A stretch of 12,310 nt of DNA, from the NCBI GenBank assembly GCA_024643915.1, contig JAHEMB010000033.1, positions 1 through 12,310 on the forward strand. The letters run 5' to 3'. The DNA is from Rhodothermaceae bacterium (lineage in GTDB: Bacteria; Bacteroidota; Rhodothermia; Rhodothermales; JAHEMB01). The notes beneath the pieces were generated by a model. That model worked only from the letters and a program-made list of their open reading frames with translations. It had not been told where the DNA came from and did no database searches. Below are positions 1 to 7,550 of this stretch, piece after piece (position 1 is the stretch's first letter; each line of letters begins with the position of its first letter). Made by a program: the position numbers and the translations under genes.

Positions 1-849
1 AAGTGTAGCGACAAGGCGATGCAGGGTAGGCGCCATCGGCCCGGCGCCGGCCAGGGCCAGATGCACATCGGGACGGCGCAGACGCGCGAGGGCATGCAAC
101 GCATCAGCGTGGCGCTTGCCCGGGTTCAGCTCCGCCACCATTACGAACAGGACGTCGTCCAGCCCCAGCCCCAGTTCGGCTCGCAGCGCCGTTACCTGGG
201 CCGGAGTCACCTGTTCGAGGGCATACCGTGCCCGGTCGAGGCCGATGCCGGGGACGTAGCGCAGCCGCTCGGGCGGCACGATGCCGTAGCGCCGCGCCGC
301 CGCTTCGTCCTCCTGGTTGATCACGACGAGATAATCGGTCCAGCGCCCGGCCAGCTTTTCGAGGAAGCGAAACAGGAGGTTTGCCGCCGCCGCGCCGCGC
401 TCGTGGAAATAGAACCCATGGGCGGTGTAAACGACGCGCACCTGCCCGCGGCGTCGTAGCTCGCGCAAGGCCAGCCGCGCCAGAAAAGCGGCGACTGGCG
501 TGTGGACGTGCACCAGGTCGTACTCCTCTGCCTCAACGGCGGCCCGCACCTGGCGCAGGGCCCGCCGCGCCGTCCACACCGCCGAGGTCGGACTGCGACC
601 CCACGCCACTTCCCACACCCGGTTGAAGGCGGCCCGGCTGGGCGCCGAGTGGCTCACGCCGCACGCCATCGCATCGACCTGCCAGCCCAGGCTGCGGAAA
701 TGCATGGCGAAGGGAAGAAGAAACGCTTCGAGCGCGAGCGGAACGGTGGTGACCTGTAGAAGCTTCGGCACGGCGCGGGGGGAAAGGGGAAAGTCGAAGT
801 CAGGCACCCTCACCCCGCTAAACAGAATCGGGGCTGGCTCCTCACGCAT
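1..849 (-). CDS. Family-4 glycosyltransferase (CapM/EpsD/PglA-like), C-terminus cut by window edge
   Basis: The minus-strand frame is open from an ATG at 849 to the left edge (283 codons, no stop), so the C-terminal nucleotide-sugar domain is mostly missing. The visible part is the GT-B acceptor-side domain of GT4 enzymes that add a sugar to a lipid-linked glycan at the inner membrane: KLLQVTT (residues 29-35), DLVHVHTPVAAF (111-122), VVYTAHGFYFHE (139-150), EKLAGRWTDYLVVINQEDE (about 164-182), then MVAELNPGKRH (237-247) opening the second domain. These match the CapM/EpsD/PglA group; donor and acceptor cannot be read. It follows the Wzi gene by 9 bases in the same frame, with TGAGGA just upstream as a possible ribosome site. 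The first 26 residues are atypical for the family, and a GTG at 771 (giving MPKLLQVTT) is a good alternative start. Confidence 0.88.
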   Translation of the reverse strand, partial: MREEPAPILFSGVRVPDFDFPLSPRAVPKLLQVTTVPLALEAFLLPFAMHFRSLGWQVDAMACGVSHSAPSRAAFNRVWEVAWGRSPTSAVWTARRALRQVRAAVEAEEYDLVHVHTPVAAFLARLALRELRRRGQVRVVYTAHGFYFHERGAAAANLLFRFLEKLAGRWTDYLVVINQEDEAAARRYGIVPPERLRYVPGIGLDRARYALEQVTPAQVTALRAELGLGLDDVLFVMVAELNPGKRHADALHALARLRRPDVHLALAGAGPMAPTLHRLVATL

Positions 850-855
850 CACGCA
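842..855 (-). repeat. Perfect 7-bp tandem repeat spanning the GT4 start codon
   Basis: The unit TCACGCA on the + strand (TGCGTGA on the coding strand) occurs twice in a row. It gives two ATG codons seven bases apart (856 and 849) in different frames; only the one at 849 leads into the glycosyltransferase, while the other stops after four codons. With only two copies this may be chance. Confidence 0.5.
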
Positions 856-858
856 TCC

Positions 859-2487
859 TCATCGGTACCCCATGAGGGAGCGCCGCACCGAGAACGACAG
901 ATTCACGTTCGACTGGTCGTTCTGGAAGACGTAGAACCGGTTCAGCAGGCGCCCGAAGGTGAGGCCCCCCCCCACCTCGAAGCCCCGGAAAAAGACCAGC
1001 CCGTCGAGGCCGAAGCTTATTTCCACTTCGTGCTGGAAATTGGTTGGATCCGGGCGGTTGTAGTAGCGATCATTGTCGATAGCAAGACGTTGCGCGAAGA
1101 AGCCGGCGCGGCCCCAAGGTGCAAACAGGTCCAGGCCGAGGAACTGGCTGCTCGAACCCGGCCCGATCCCCGCCCCCAGCACCTGTCCCCGTTGCGTGTA
1201 GCCCTGCTGTACGATGCCGTGCAGGTAGAAGAAGCCGGCGCCCCGGCTGCGCACGAGAGTCGTTTTTGGCGCAGAGAGGCTCGTCAGCTCAGTCGTCAGG
1301 CGGAGGCGTTTGTTGCCTTCCAGACGAAAAGCTTTCTGCAAGCCTAGCGTATACCCACTCGCGTGCTCCGGCTCAACTACAAAGTCGCGTAGGTCCCAGC
1401 TATGATCGCCGCGCGCCCACTCGGCATAGACTTCCAGGCCACTCTCAGGGAAAAGCCACCGGCCGAAGACCGAGGCAAGCTGATCGGTCTGGTCCTCTCC
1501 CGTCGGGTTGTTCGGGGTGGCGCGCCTTTTCTTGAGAAACTCCTGAAAGACCAGGAAATAGTCGGAGAAGGCAGGTTCGTCGGGGTACGTGTTCATGATG
1601 AAGGAACGCGCCAACCCAAACGACAGGCCCGGCACCCAGCGGGGCGTGAAGTCGAGCACGATGGAGGTCAGGAAGCGCTCGTCGTTCTCTTTCAGGGTGT
1701 CGAAATAGCCCGACTCGTGGAGGCGCCCCCAGATCCACCGCCCTTGCAGATCGCCAGCCCACACGTCGACCGGGTGCGCGGTGCCCAGGAAGGCGTGCAG
1801 GAAGCCGGGCGCGTGGTTGCTCATCAGGATGGCGTTGCGCACCCCCGGCCCCCACCACAGGTTTTCGTTCGAGAAGCCGACGGCGGCGCCCCGGTAGTCG
1901 AGCCGGACGAAGCTCTGCCCCAGGTCGAACATGGTGAAGCGCCCCTCGCCGAAGCGCTGCGGCATGTCGATCCTAGTGTCCGTATAAGCGAACGGGGAGA
2001 GTCCATCTCCCTCCGGCCGCGTGAAAAGCTCGAAATGGAGGTTCTCCGTGTAGATGAACTGCGGCCTGAAGGCAGCCGTCACCCCCCCGTAACGGACGAA
2101 GCCGCCGGCAGAGAGCGCTACGACACTGCCGCGCCCCTGCCACACCGCCCCATCGTTCTGCCCACTAGGACGCTCCGAGTTCCAGTAGGCGCGCAGTTCC
2201 GGATCGAAGGCGCCATAGCGCAGGCCCCGCGCACCGAGGGGCGCCTGGTAGCGACCGAGGTGCTGCTGCCAGGGGTGCGCCTCCTCCACGCTCCCGAAAA
2301 GCCACGCAGCCGGGAGCGGCCGCACGGAAAAGGAATAAGCGGGGATTTGCCCGTCAAGTTGGAGCAAGCGCGCGTAGGACTCGAAGGCATCGCCCACGGA
2401 CACGGGTTGTGCGGCGGCAGGGGCACCCCAAACAAGCCAGCAGACAAGCACAAAACCCACACACCGGAACGATGCTGCCCTGCACAT
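859..2487 (-). CDS. Capsule assembly Wzi family outer-membrane protein
   Basis: This 542-residue protein has a signal peptide (positive MCRAASFR, hydrophobic core at about 9-21, APAAAQ with likely cleavage near residue 26). The rest is rich in alternating beta-barrel segments. The Wzi-family signature is visible: NLWWGPGVRNAILMSNHAPGF at about 209-229, then LGTAHPVDVWAGDLQGRWIWGRL with the usual pattern of a plug and barrel strand. In enteric bacteria Wzi is an outer-membrane lectin that attaches group 1 capsule to the cell surface; homologues also occur in non-enteric polysaccharide loci. Its place between nucleotide-sugar genes and a GT4 fits surface display of the product. No clear ribosome site precedes the ATG. 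The assignment to the family is strong; the exact ligand is unknown. Confidence 0.85.
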   Translation of the reverse strand: MCRAASFRCVGFVLVCWLVWGAPAAAQPVSVGDAFESYARLLQLDGQIPAYSFSVRPLPAAWLFGSVEEAHPWQQHLGRYQAPLGARGLRYGAFDPELRAYWNSERPSGQNDGAVWQGRGSVVALSAGGFVRYGGVTAAFRPQFIYTENLHFELFTRPEGDGLSPFAYTDTRIDMPQRFGEGRFTMFDLGQSFVRLDYRGAAVGFSNENLWWGPGVRNAILMSNHAPGFLHAFLGTAHPVDVWAGDLQGRWIWGRLHESGYFDTLKENDERFLTSIVLDFTPRWVPGLSFGLARSFIMNTYPDEPAFSDYFLVFQEFLKKRRATPNNPTGEDQTDQLASVFGRWLFPESGLEVYAEWARGDHSWDLRDFVVEPEHASGYTLGLQKAFRLEGNKRLRLTTELTSLSAPKTTLVRSRGAGFFYLHGIVQQGYTQRGQVLGAGIGPGSSSQFLGLDLFAPWGRAGFFAQRLAIDNDRYYNRPDPTNFQHEVEISFGLDGLVFFRGFEVGGGLTFGRLLNRFYVFQNDQSNVNLSFSVRRSLMGYR

Positions 2488-2607
2488 GATCGACGATGAA
2501 AGACAGTGAGAGGGAGAAACCCCTGAACCTCCGGCACGGAAAGTTACCGAAGCGCGGGCAGGGTGGCATGGGAAAAGCGGATCCCTGGCACGGCAACACG
2601 CCGCTCG

Positions 2608-4533
2608 CTAGAACTCGCTCCGGACGAGCAGGCCGGCAGCCTCCATCCGGCCCTGCATGCTCTTGACATTCGAGAAGAGCGGGTCGTTGTAGTTGCGCAG
2701 GTGGGGCGTGGTATCGATGGCCCGGCACATTTCCTCGATGCCGGTGCGCAGGTCGTACCCCGGCTCGAAACCGATCCGTGTGCGAATCTTGTCGCACGAG
2801 ACGCGGTAGTTGCGCGGGTCCTCCACATCGCCGACCATCTCGATCTCGACGCCGCCCACGACGTCGGCCACGAGTTGCCCGGCCTCCAAAATGGTATAGT
2901 TCAAGCCGTTGCCACCTACGTTAAACACTTCCCCCCGCACCTTATCGGCCGGCGCCCCCACCATCATGCGGAACGCCTCGGCAGCATCCTGGCAGTGGAT
3001 AAAGGGCCGCTGCTGGCTCCCCCCGAAAATCTGAATCTTGCCATCGATAATGGCCCGCGCCGTGAGGCTGTTAACGACGAGGTCGTAGCGCATGCGCGGC
3101 GAGAGGCCAAAAACGGTGGCAATACGCAACACCACCGGCACAACGTCGCCGCACCGGTCGAAGATGACGTTTTCCGAAAGAATGCGGGTGCGCGCGTAGA
3201 GCGAGACCGGGTTGAGCTTCGAGGTCTCGGTGAGCACGTTGTGGTCGCTGGCGCCGTAGACTGAGCAACTGGAGGCGAAAACGAGGCGGCCCACGCCGTA
3301 GAAATTGCACGCCTCCACCAGCACCTTCGTGCTCTCGTAGTTGAGTGCCAGCGTCTCCTCGGGGTTGAGGCCGCAGGCCGGGTCGCCGACGATGGCGGCC
3401 AGGGCCACCACCGTACCTACGTCTTTTACTGAAGCGCTTACGTCGCGGATGCTGGCGATGTCGCCCTGGACGACGTCGAGGCGGGGATGCTCGAGAAGGG
3501 GCCGGAGCGCCTCCGCCCCAAAGGTAAAGTTGTCGAGGACACGGACCGTGTAGCCGTTCTCGAGGAGCTTGCGGACGAGCAGGGAGCCGATGTAGCCTGC
3601 GCCGCCTGTGACGAGTACCGTGTTTTCACGCTCGCGCCGGCCCACCTGTCCCAGCAAGGTCTTCTTCACCTCCGCCGAATCGGCCAGGTCGGCGATCGTC
3701 ACGTTCGCCTTGCCCTGCCCGTTGGGGGCGTGCCCATTCTGGTGTTGCCCCTTCTGATGACGCCCGTTCTGAGGGGGGCCATTCTCGATGAGATCGACCA
3801 TCCTGGGCGCCACACGGACAGTGGCGCCGCGCGCCTGGGCCCGGCTGATGAGGTTGCGGAGCACCTCGCTGGGCGCCGACGGCATGGCAATGACCACATG
3901 CTGCACCTCCTCCGCATCGATCATCTGTTCGAGTTGCGTGGTGGGCGCGAGGACGGGATAGCCGTTGAGTTCCATCCCCTGTTTGGCGGGGCTGTCGTCC
4001 AGAAGGCCGACGATGTTCCACTCGAGGCCATCGACCTGCTGGAGATTGCGAAGGAGGGTATTGGCGGTGTCGCCGGCCCCCAGCAGGAGGGTGCGCGGCT
4101 CGCGCCTGGGGCGCGGCCCGCGCCGGCCCTTGCCGTAGTCCGCTTGCAAGCGGCGGATGAAGCGGACGCCGAGGACGCCCATCAGGTAGAGCAGCCCATC
4201 GAGGACGATGACGCTGTAGGGCAACGCGGCGGCGCCGACCAGGCGGACCAGCACCAGGGCAAGCGTGGCCAGAAAGCTCCCGACGACCAGGCTCTCCGCC
4301 TCTCGAAGCCCGGTGTACTGCCAGATCTGCCGATAATTCTTGAGCAGGTAGTTGATGAGCGTCTTGCCGACGGCCACCACTGGCAGCAAGCCATAGAGTA
4401 GCCCCGCTTGCGCCGCAGGGATCGCCCCATCGAAGCGCAGGGCAAAGGCCAGCGCGAGGGCCGCCCCAGCAACCGCTGCGTCGATGCCGATCTGCCCGGC
4501 AAGCCGCATGCTGCGTCGGGAACGATATCTCAT
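2608..4533 (-). CDS. Chimeric CapD/WbpM-type membrane protein with a non-canonical extended SDR domain
   Basis: This 641-residue protein runs from an ATG at 4533. Residues 12-123 hold about four membrane helices with the CapD/WbpM pattern (FALRFDG, then KNYRQIWQYTGLREAESL at 65-82). Residues 147-245 are a Rossmann-like CoA_binding_3 domain (LLLGAGDTA, WNIVGLLDDSPAKQG). Residues 253-272 are a hydrophilic pentapeptide-repeat linker. Residues 305-606 are a complete extended SDR (VTGGAGYIGS, LAAIVGDPAC, FASSCSVYGAS, NPVSLYARTR, DPRNYRVSCDKI), not the 4,6-dehydratase domain normally in this position. The catalytic YxxxK reads Y446-A-R-T-R450. It probably acts on a nucleotide sugar at the inner membrane (epimerase, reductase or dehydratase); the reaction is unknown. 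The reading frame also extends to a GTG at 4596, but the ATG matches where homologues start. It lies 150 bases after the aminotransferase gene. Confidence 0.85.
   Translation of the reverse strand: MRYRSRRSMRLAGQIGIDAAVAGAALALAFALRFDGAIPAAQAGLLYGLLPVVAVGKTLINYLLKNYRQIWQYTGLREAESLVVGSFLATLALVLVRLVGAAALPYSVIVLDGLLYLMGVLGVRFIRRLQADYGKGRRGPRPRREPRTLLLGAGDTANTLLRNLQQVDGLEWNIVGLLDDSPAKQGMELNGYPVLAPTTQLEQMIDAEEVQHVVIAMPSAPSEVLRNLISRAQARGATVRVAPRMVDLIENGPPQNGRHQKGQHQNGHAPNGQGKANVTIADLADSAEVKKTLLGQVGRRERENTVLVTGGAGYIGSLLVRKLLENGYTVRVLDNFTFGAEALRPLLEHPRLDVVQGDIASIRDVSASVKDVGTVVALAAIVGDPACGLNPEETLALNYESTKVLVEACNFYGVGRLVFASSCSVYGASDHNVLTETSKLNPVSLYARTRILSENVIFDRCGDVVPVVLRIATVFGLSPRMRYDLVVNSLTARAIIDGKIQIFGGSQQRPFIHCQDAAEAFRMMVGAPADKVRGEVFNVGGNGLNYTILEAGQLVADVVGGVEIEMVGDVEDPRNYRVSCDKIRTRIGFEPGYDLRTGIEEMCRAIDTTPHLRNYNDPLFSNVKSMQGRMEAAGLLVRSEF
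3718..3777 (-). repeat. Four 15-bp tandem repeats encoding a pentapeptide linker
   Basis: Four consecutive 15-bp units encode PPQNG, RHQKG, QHQNG and HAPNG (residues 253-272 of the chimeric protein). Each unit begins GCCC or CCC on the + strand and shares a TTCTG or TTGGG core. The repeat lies exactly between the Rossmann domain and the SDR domain, so it is likely a flexible, hydrophilic spacer. A multiple of three keeps the frame whatever the copy number. Confidence 0.75.
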
Positions 4534-4621
4534 CTTACTTGCCTGCTCATAACCCACTTTGTTCGGAAAGGCGACCTGCCTCACGCACAGTTTCACCCGC
4601 TGTTAATGGCGGCCTCCAAGT

Positions 4622-4681
4622 TAAACGTTTTCCCAGAGAATGTCCCAGCTTCTAGAAAAACTAGCCGACTTCCAGAAAAAC
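4622..4681. repeat. Three tandem 20-bp units between the aminotransferase and chimeric SDR genes
   Basis: On the + strand, units at 4642-4661 and 4662-4681 share CTTCYAGAAAAAC at exactly 20-bp spacing, and a more degenerate copy (TTCCCAGAGAA) lies in the preceding unit at 4622-4641. The central unit contains the 8-bp palindrome TTCTAGAA. The block starts just past the aminotransferase stop and ends about 90 bases upstream of the chimeric SDR start. Two-turn spacing on one DNA face would suit an operator for a DNA-binding protein, but that function is only inferred. Confidence 0.5.
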
Positions 4682-4683
4682 AG

Positions 4684-5895
4684 TTACATGGTTGCACGCC
4701 GCAGCACGCGCTCGACGGCGCGGACGGTGTCCTTCATGGCGTCGGTGTCGAGGGTGGGATGGACGAGGAACATCAGGGAGGTCTCGCCGAGGCGCCGCGC
4801 GTGAGGCAGCCGATCCGGTGGCTCCAGCCCCGCCTGCGTGAAGGCGTGCTCTTGATAGATCTCGCTGCAACTGCCGCTGTAGCAGGGCACCCCCTGGCGC
4901 CCCACCTCCACCATGATGCGGTCGCGGTCCCAACCCGGTCGCAGGCGTTCGGGCCGCACAAAGATGTAGTACTTGTAGTAGCTGTGCCGGACATGCGGCG
5001 GCGGCTCGGTCACCCTGAGGGCCGGCAGCGCGCTGAAACGCTCGGCTAGGCGGGCAGCATGGTGGCGGCGGCGCGCTACCCAATCCGGCAGCTTCGGCAG
5101 CATCACGTTCCCCAGGGCGGCCTGCATCTCGGTCATGCGCCCGTTGGTGCCGAAGGATTCGTGTAGCCACCGGAAGCCAGGCGGATGTTCACGGTCGAAT
5201 ACGGTGTCGTAGTTCTTGCCGTGATCCTTGAGCGACCAGAGCCGCTTCCACAGGGCTTCATCATTGGTGACGACCATCCCGCCTTCCCCGCCCGTGGTCA
5301 GGATCTTGTCCTGGCAGAAGGAGAAAGCGGCCAGGTGCCCGAGGGCGCCGACGGGCCGGTCGTGGTAAGCCGCCCCGTGGGCCTGCGCGCAATCCTCAAT
5401 CACGTAGAGGCCACGCGCCTCCGCCAGGGCCATGAGGGCCCCCATCTCGCAGGGCCACCCGGCCAGGTGCACCGCTATGACCGCCTTCGTCCTCGGTGTG
5501 AGCACGGCCTCCACGGTTTCGGCGGTGATATTCTGGCTGACGGGGTCCACATCGGCGAAGACGGGCGTGGCGCCCACCCACACCGCCGCCGATGCCGAAG
5601 CGACAAAGCTGCGCGGCGTGACCACCACCTCGTCGCCGGGACCGACGCCCACAGCCCGCAGGGCCAGTTCCAACGCCACCGTGCCGTTCATCAGGGCCAC
5701 CCCGTAGCGACACCCCGCTACCTTCGCAAAGGCCTCCTCGAAACGCCGCCCCTCCTCGCCCGTCCAGTAATTGACCTTGCCGGAAGTCAGCACGCGCTGC
5801 ACTGCCGCCACCTCGTCCTCCCCGAACTGAGGCCAGGGAGCGAAGGGTTCGGTTCGAAAGGGTACCGGAGACGCAAGCGTTTGAATCGCTTCCAT
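4684..5895 (-). CDS. DegT/DnrJ/EryC1/StrS-family PLP-dependent sugar aminotransferase
   Basis: This 403-residue protein is full length for the family. It transfers an amino group, usually from glutamate, to a keto group on a nucleotide-linked sugar in the cytoplasm. Visible landmarks: SGKVNYWTGEEGRRFE (38-53), the phosphate-binding MNGTVALELAL region (69-79), VIEDCAQAHGA with the cofactor-ring aspartate D168, FSFCQDKILTTGGEGG with the Schiff-base lysine K197, DHGKNY (224-229) and FGTNGRMTEMQAALG (248-262). The substrate is a 3-keto or 4-keto sugar: neighbours would allow 3-keto-UDP-GlcNAcA (WbpE-like) or a 4-keto sugar from one of the SDRs. It lies 89 bases after the dehydrogenase gene and has no obvious Shine-Dalgarno sequence. 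The family is certain; the substrate is open. Confidence 0.93.
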   Translation of the reverse strand: MEAIQTLASPVPFRTEPFAPWPQFGEDEVAAVQRVLTSGKVNYWTGEEGRRFEEAFAKVAGCRYGVALMNGTVALELALRAVGVGPGDEVVVTPRSFVASASAAVWVGATPVFADVDPVSQNITAETVEAVLTPRTKAVIAVHLAGWPCEMGALMALAEARGLYVIEDCAQAHGAAYHDRPVGALGHLAAFSFCQDKILTTGGEGGMVVTNDEALWKRLWSLKDHGKNYDTVFDREHPPGFRWLHESFGTNGRMTEMQAALGNVMLPKLPDWVARRRHHAARLAERFSALPALRVTEPPPHVRHSYYKYYIFVRPERLRPGWDRDRIMVEVGRQGVPCYSGSCSEIYQEHAFTQAGLEPPDRLPHARRLGETSLMFLVHPTLDTDAMKDTVRAVERVLRRATM

Positions 5896-5984
5896 GTGTT
5901 GCTTAGATATCGGCGAAGTTGCTCTTCGTACTACGTACGTTTTGTCCTGGCCGAGGGCCTGTGCAAAGGACCCGGTCGGAACGC

Positions 5985-7397
5985 TTAGAAATCCCCTCCT
6001 CCGAGGACCCTGATCTTGTCGCGGTTGTGTGGAATGTGCTTCAAGGCATTGCGCGTATCGACAATCACCGGCGCGTGTTCAGCGATCTGCGCATAAGGGA
6101 AGGCGCCATGATCCGTCATCACTACGACCACATCGTGAGCCTCCAGGGCCTCCCGGTCCAGCTCCACCGAGGCTAACTGGAGAGACTCGCCCCGATGAGT
6201 CCGGAAGGAGAGGCTCGGCACAAAGGGATCGCTGTAATGGATCTTCTTGACCCCTTTCTCCCGCAACAGATCGATCACGCGCGTAGCCGGCGAGTGTCGC
6301 ACGTCGTCGACGTTGGCTTTGAAAGCGACCCCTAGAATGAGCACCTTAGCATCGCGTAGCGGAATCGGCTGCTCGGCGATGGCCCGCTGCACGGCCTCCA
6401 CTACGTAAAAAGGCATCTCCTCGTTGACGTGCGCCGAGAGCGTGATGAAACTCGTCTCGAAGTCATACTTGCGTGCCAGCCACGAGAGGTAGTAGGGATC
6501 GATGGGAATGCAATGCCCCCCCAAGCCAGGGCCCGGATAGAACGGCATAAAGCCAAACGGCTTGGTAGCCGCCGCCTCGACGACCTCCCAAATTGAGATC
6601 CCCCCGATGCGGTCACATAGGCGCGCCAGTTCATTCACGAGGGCAATATTAACCGAGCGGAAGATATTCTCGAGGAGCTTCTCCATCTCGGCCACCTTCG
6701 GGCTGGAAACCGGATGGACCAGGTGTACCACCTGCTGCATGACCAGCGAGGCCAACTCGGTGCAGGCCTGGGTCACCCCCCCCACGACGACCGGCGTGTT
6801 GGCCGTCGTAAAGGCCTTGTTGCCCGGATCGATACGCTCGGGGCTGAACGCGAGGAAATAGTCACGGCCCAGATGCAGGCCCTGTTGCCGCGCCTTTTGC
6901 TCCAGGATAGGCTGCACCAAGCCCTCGGTGGTATCGGGGTAGGTGGTGCTCTTGAGGATGACGAGCTGCCCGGCGCGCAGGTGCGCGGCGATGCCCTCAG
7001 CGGCCGAACGGATGTAGGACGTGTCAGGGTCTTTGTAAGGCGTTACGGGGGTAGGCACACAGATAAAGAAGACGTCCACTTCACCCGCGCGGGCGAAGTC
7101 GTCCTCGGCCCTGAATAGCCCCTCTTCGACGACCTTACGCAGGGCAGCGTTCTCTACGTCCTGAATGTAGTTCTGCCCCTCGTTGAGGCGGATGACGCGC
7201 TCAGCGTTGAGATCGAAGCCGAGCGTATGAAAGCCCTTACCAGCAAATTCGACGGCGAGGGGCAGCCCCACGTAGCCCAGCCCTATTACGCCGATGGTGG
7301 CCGTCTTGTCACGCAGCTTCTCCTGCAATGTACCGGCCTGAGGCGGCCAGTGCTTCTCGCTCATCGGCTCTGAAATAGCTTGCTCGATCATGCGCAT
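5985..7397 (-). CDS. UDP-N-acetyl-hexosamine 6-dehydrogenase (WbpA type)
   Basis: This 470-residue NAD-dependent enzyme oxidises C6 of a UDP-hexosamine to a uronic acid in two steps. The N-terminal Rossmann domain starts TIGVIGLGYVGLPLAVEFAGKG (34-55), followed by ICVPTPVTPYKDPD and KSTTYPDTTE. The active site shows K240 and N244 (EMEKLLEN) and catalytic C296 in GLGGHCIPIDPYYL. The C-terminal UDP-binding domain has LGVAFKANVDDVRHSPA. The sequence style (LQEKLRDKTATIGVIG..., STTYP) is that of WbpA-like UDP-GlcNAc dehydrogenases rather than UDP-glucose dehydrogenases; UDP-ManNAc from the WecB enzyme is another possible substrate. Alternative starts are ATG 7391 and ATG 7364; none has a clear ribosome site. 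Confidence 0.93.
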   Translation of the reverse strand: MRMIEQAISEPMSEKHWPPQAGTLQEKLRDKTATIGVIGLGYVGLPLAVEFAGKGFHTLGFDLNAERVIRLNEGQNYIQDVENAALRKVVEEGLFRAEDDFARAGEVDVFFICVPTPVTPYKDPDTSYIRSAAEGIAAHLRAGQLVILKSTTYPDTTEGLVQPILEQKARQQGLHLGRDYFLAFSPERIDPGNKAFTTANTPVVVGGVTQACTELASLVMQQVVHLVHPVSSPKVAEMEKLLENIFRSVNIALVNELARLCDRIGGISIWEVVEAAATKPFGFMPFYPGPGLGGHCIPIDPYYLSWLARKYDFETSFITLSAHVNEEMPFYVVEAVQRAIAEQPIPLRDAKVLILGVAFKANVDDVRHSPATRVIDLLREKGVKKIHYSDPFVPSLSFRTHRGESLQLASVELDREALEAHDVVVVMTDHGAFPYAQIAEHAPVIVDTRNALKHIPHNRDKIRVLGGGDF

Positions 7398-7550
7398 AAA
7401 AAGGGAAGATCAGGTTCTTCTTCGAAGGAGGAGGGCGACGAACGTTGGGGCAACACCCGCCGCAGTGTCTCGAATTGCTGTCACGTGTTACCAGTTCCCC
7501 CGAGAGGAGGCGCAAGAACGAAACGCCGAACGGCTCGACAGGAGGCCGGT
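7398..7550 (-). other. 153-base intergenic gap, no gene seen
   Basis: This gap lies between the WecA-fusion stop and the dehydrogenase start. A frame open from 7554 runs through it into the dehydrogenase in another phase, but it has no recognisable protein character. No convincing terminator hairpin with a T run, promoter or repeat is visible. Confidence 0.5.

Noticed and set aside
321..934. Several short frames on both strands in the left end
   Set aside because: They overlap the glycosyltransferase frame, which is open across 1-849 with clear GT4 motifs.
1402..2499. 365-codon open frame on the + strand
   Set aside because: It lies opposite the Wzi-like gene, which has a signal peptide and family signature. 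The + translation has no recognisable domain; this is a high-GC shadow.
3487..4401. 304-codon open frame on the + strand
   Set aside because: It is antisense to the chimeric CapD-like gene and has no domain features.
4534..4596. Upstream GTG start extending the chimeric protein by 21 residues
   Set aside because: The extra residues do not resemble the family's N-terminus, and the only GGAGG upstream is about 16 bases away. The ATG at 4533 gives the usual short basic N-terminus before the first helix.
5914..5939. Small hairpins (CGAAG/CTTCG and CGTAC/GTACG) before the aminotransferase gene
   Set aside because: Both stems are five base pairs, overlap each other and have no T run. They are within what chance would give.
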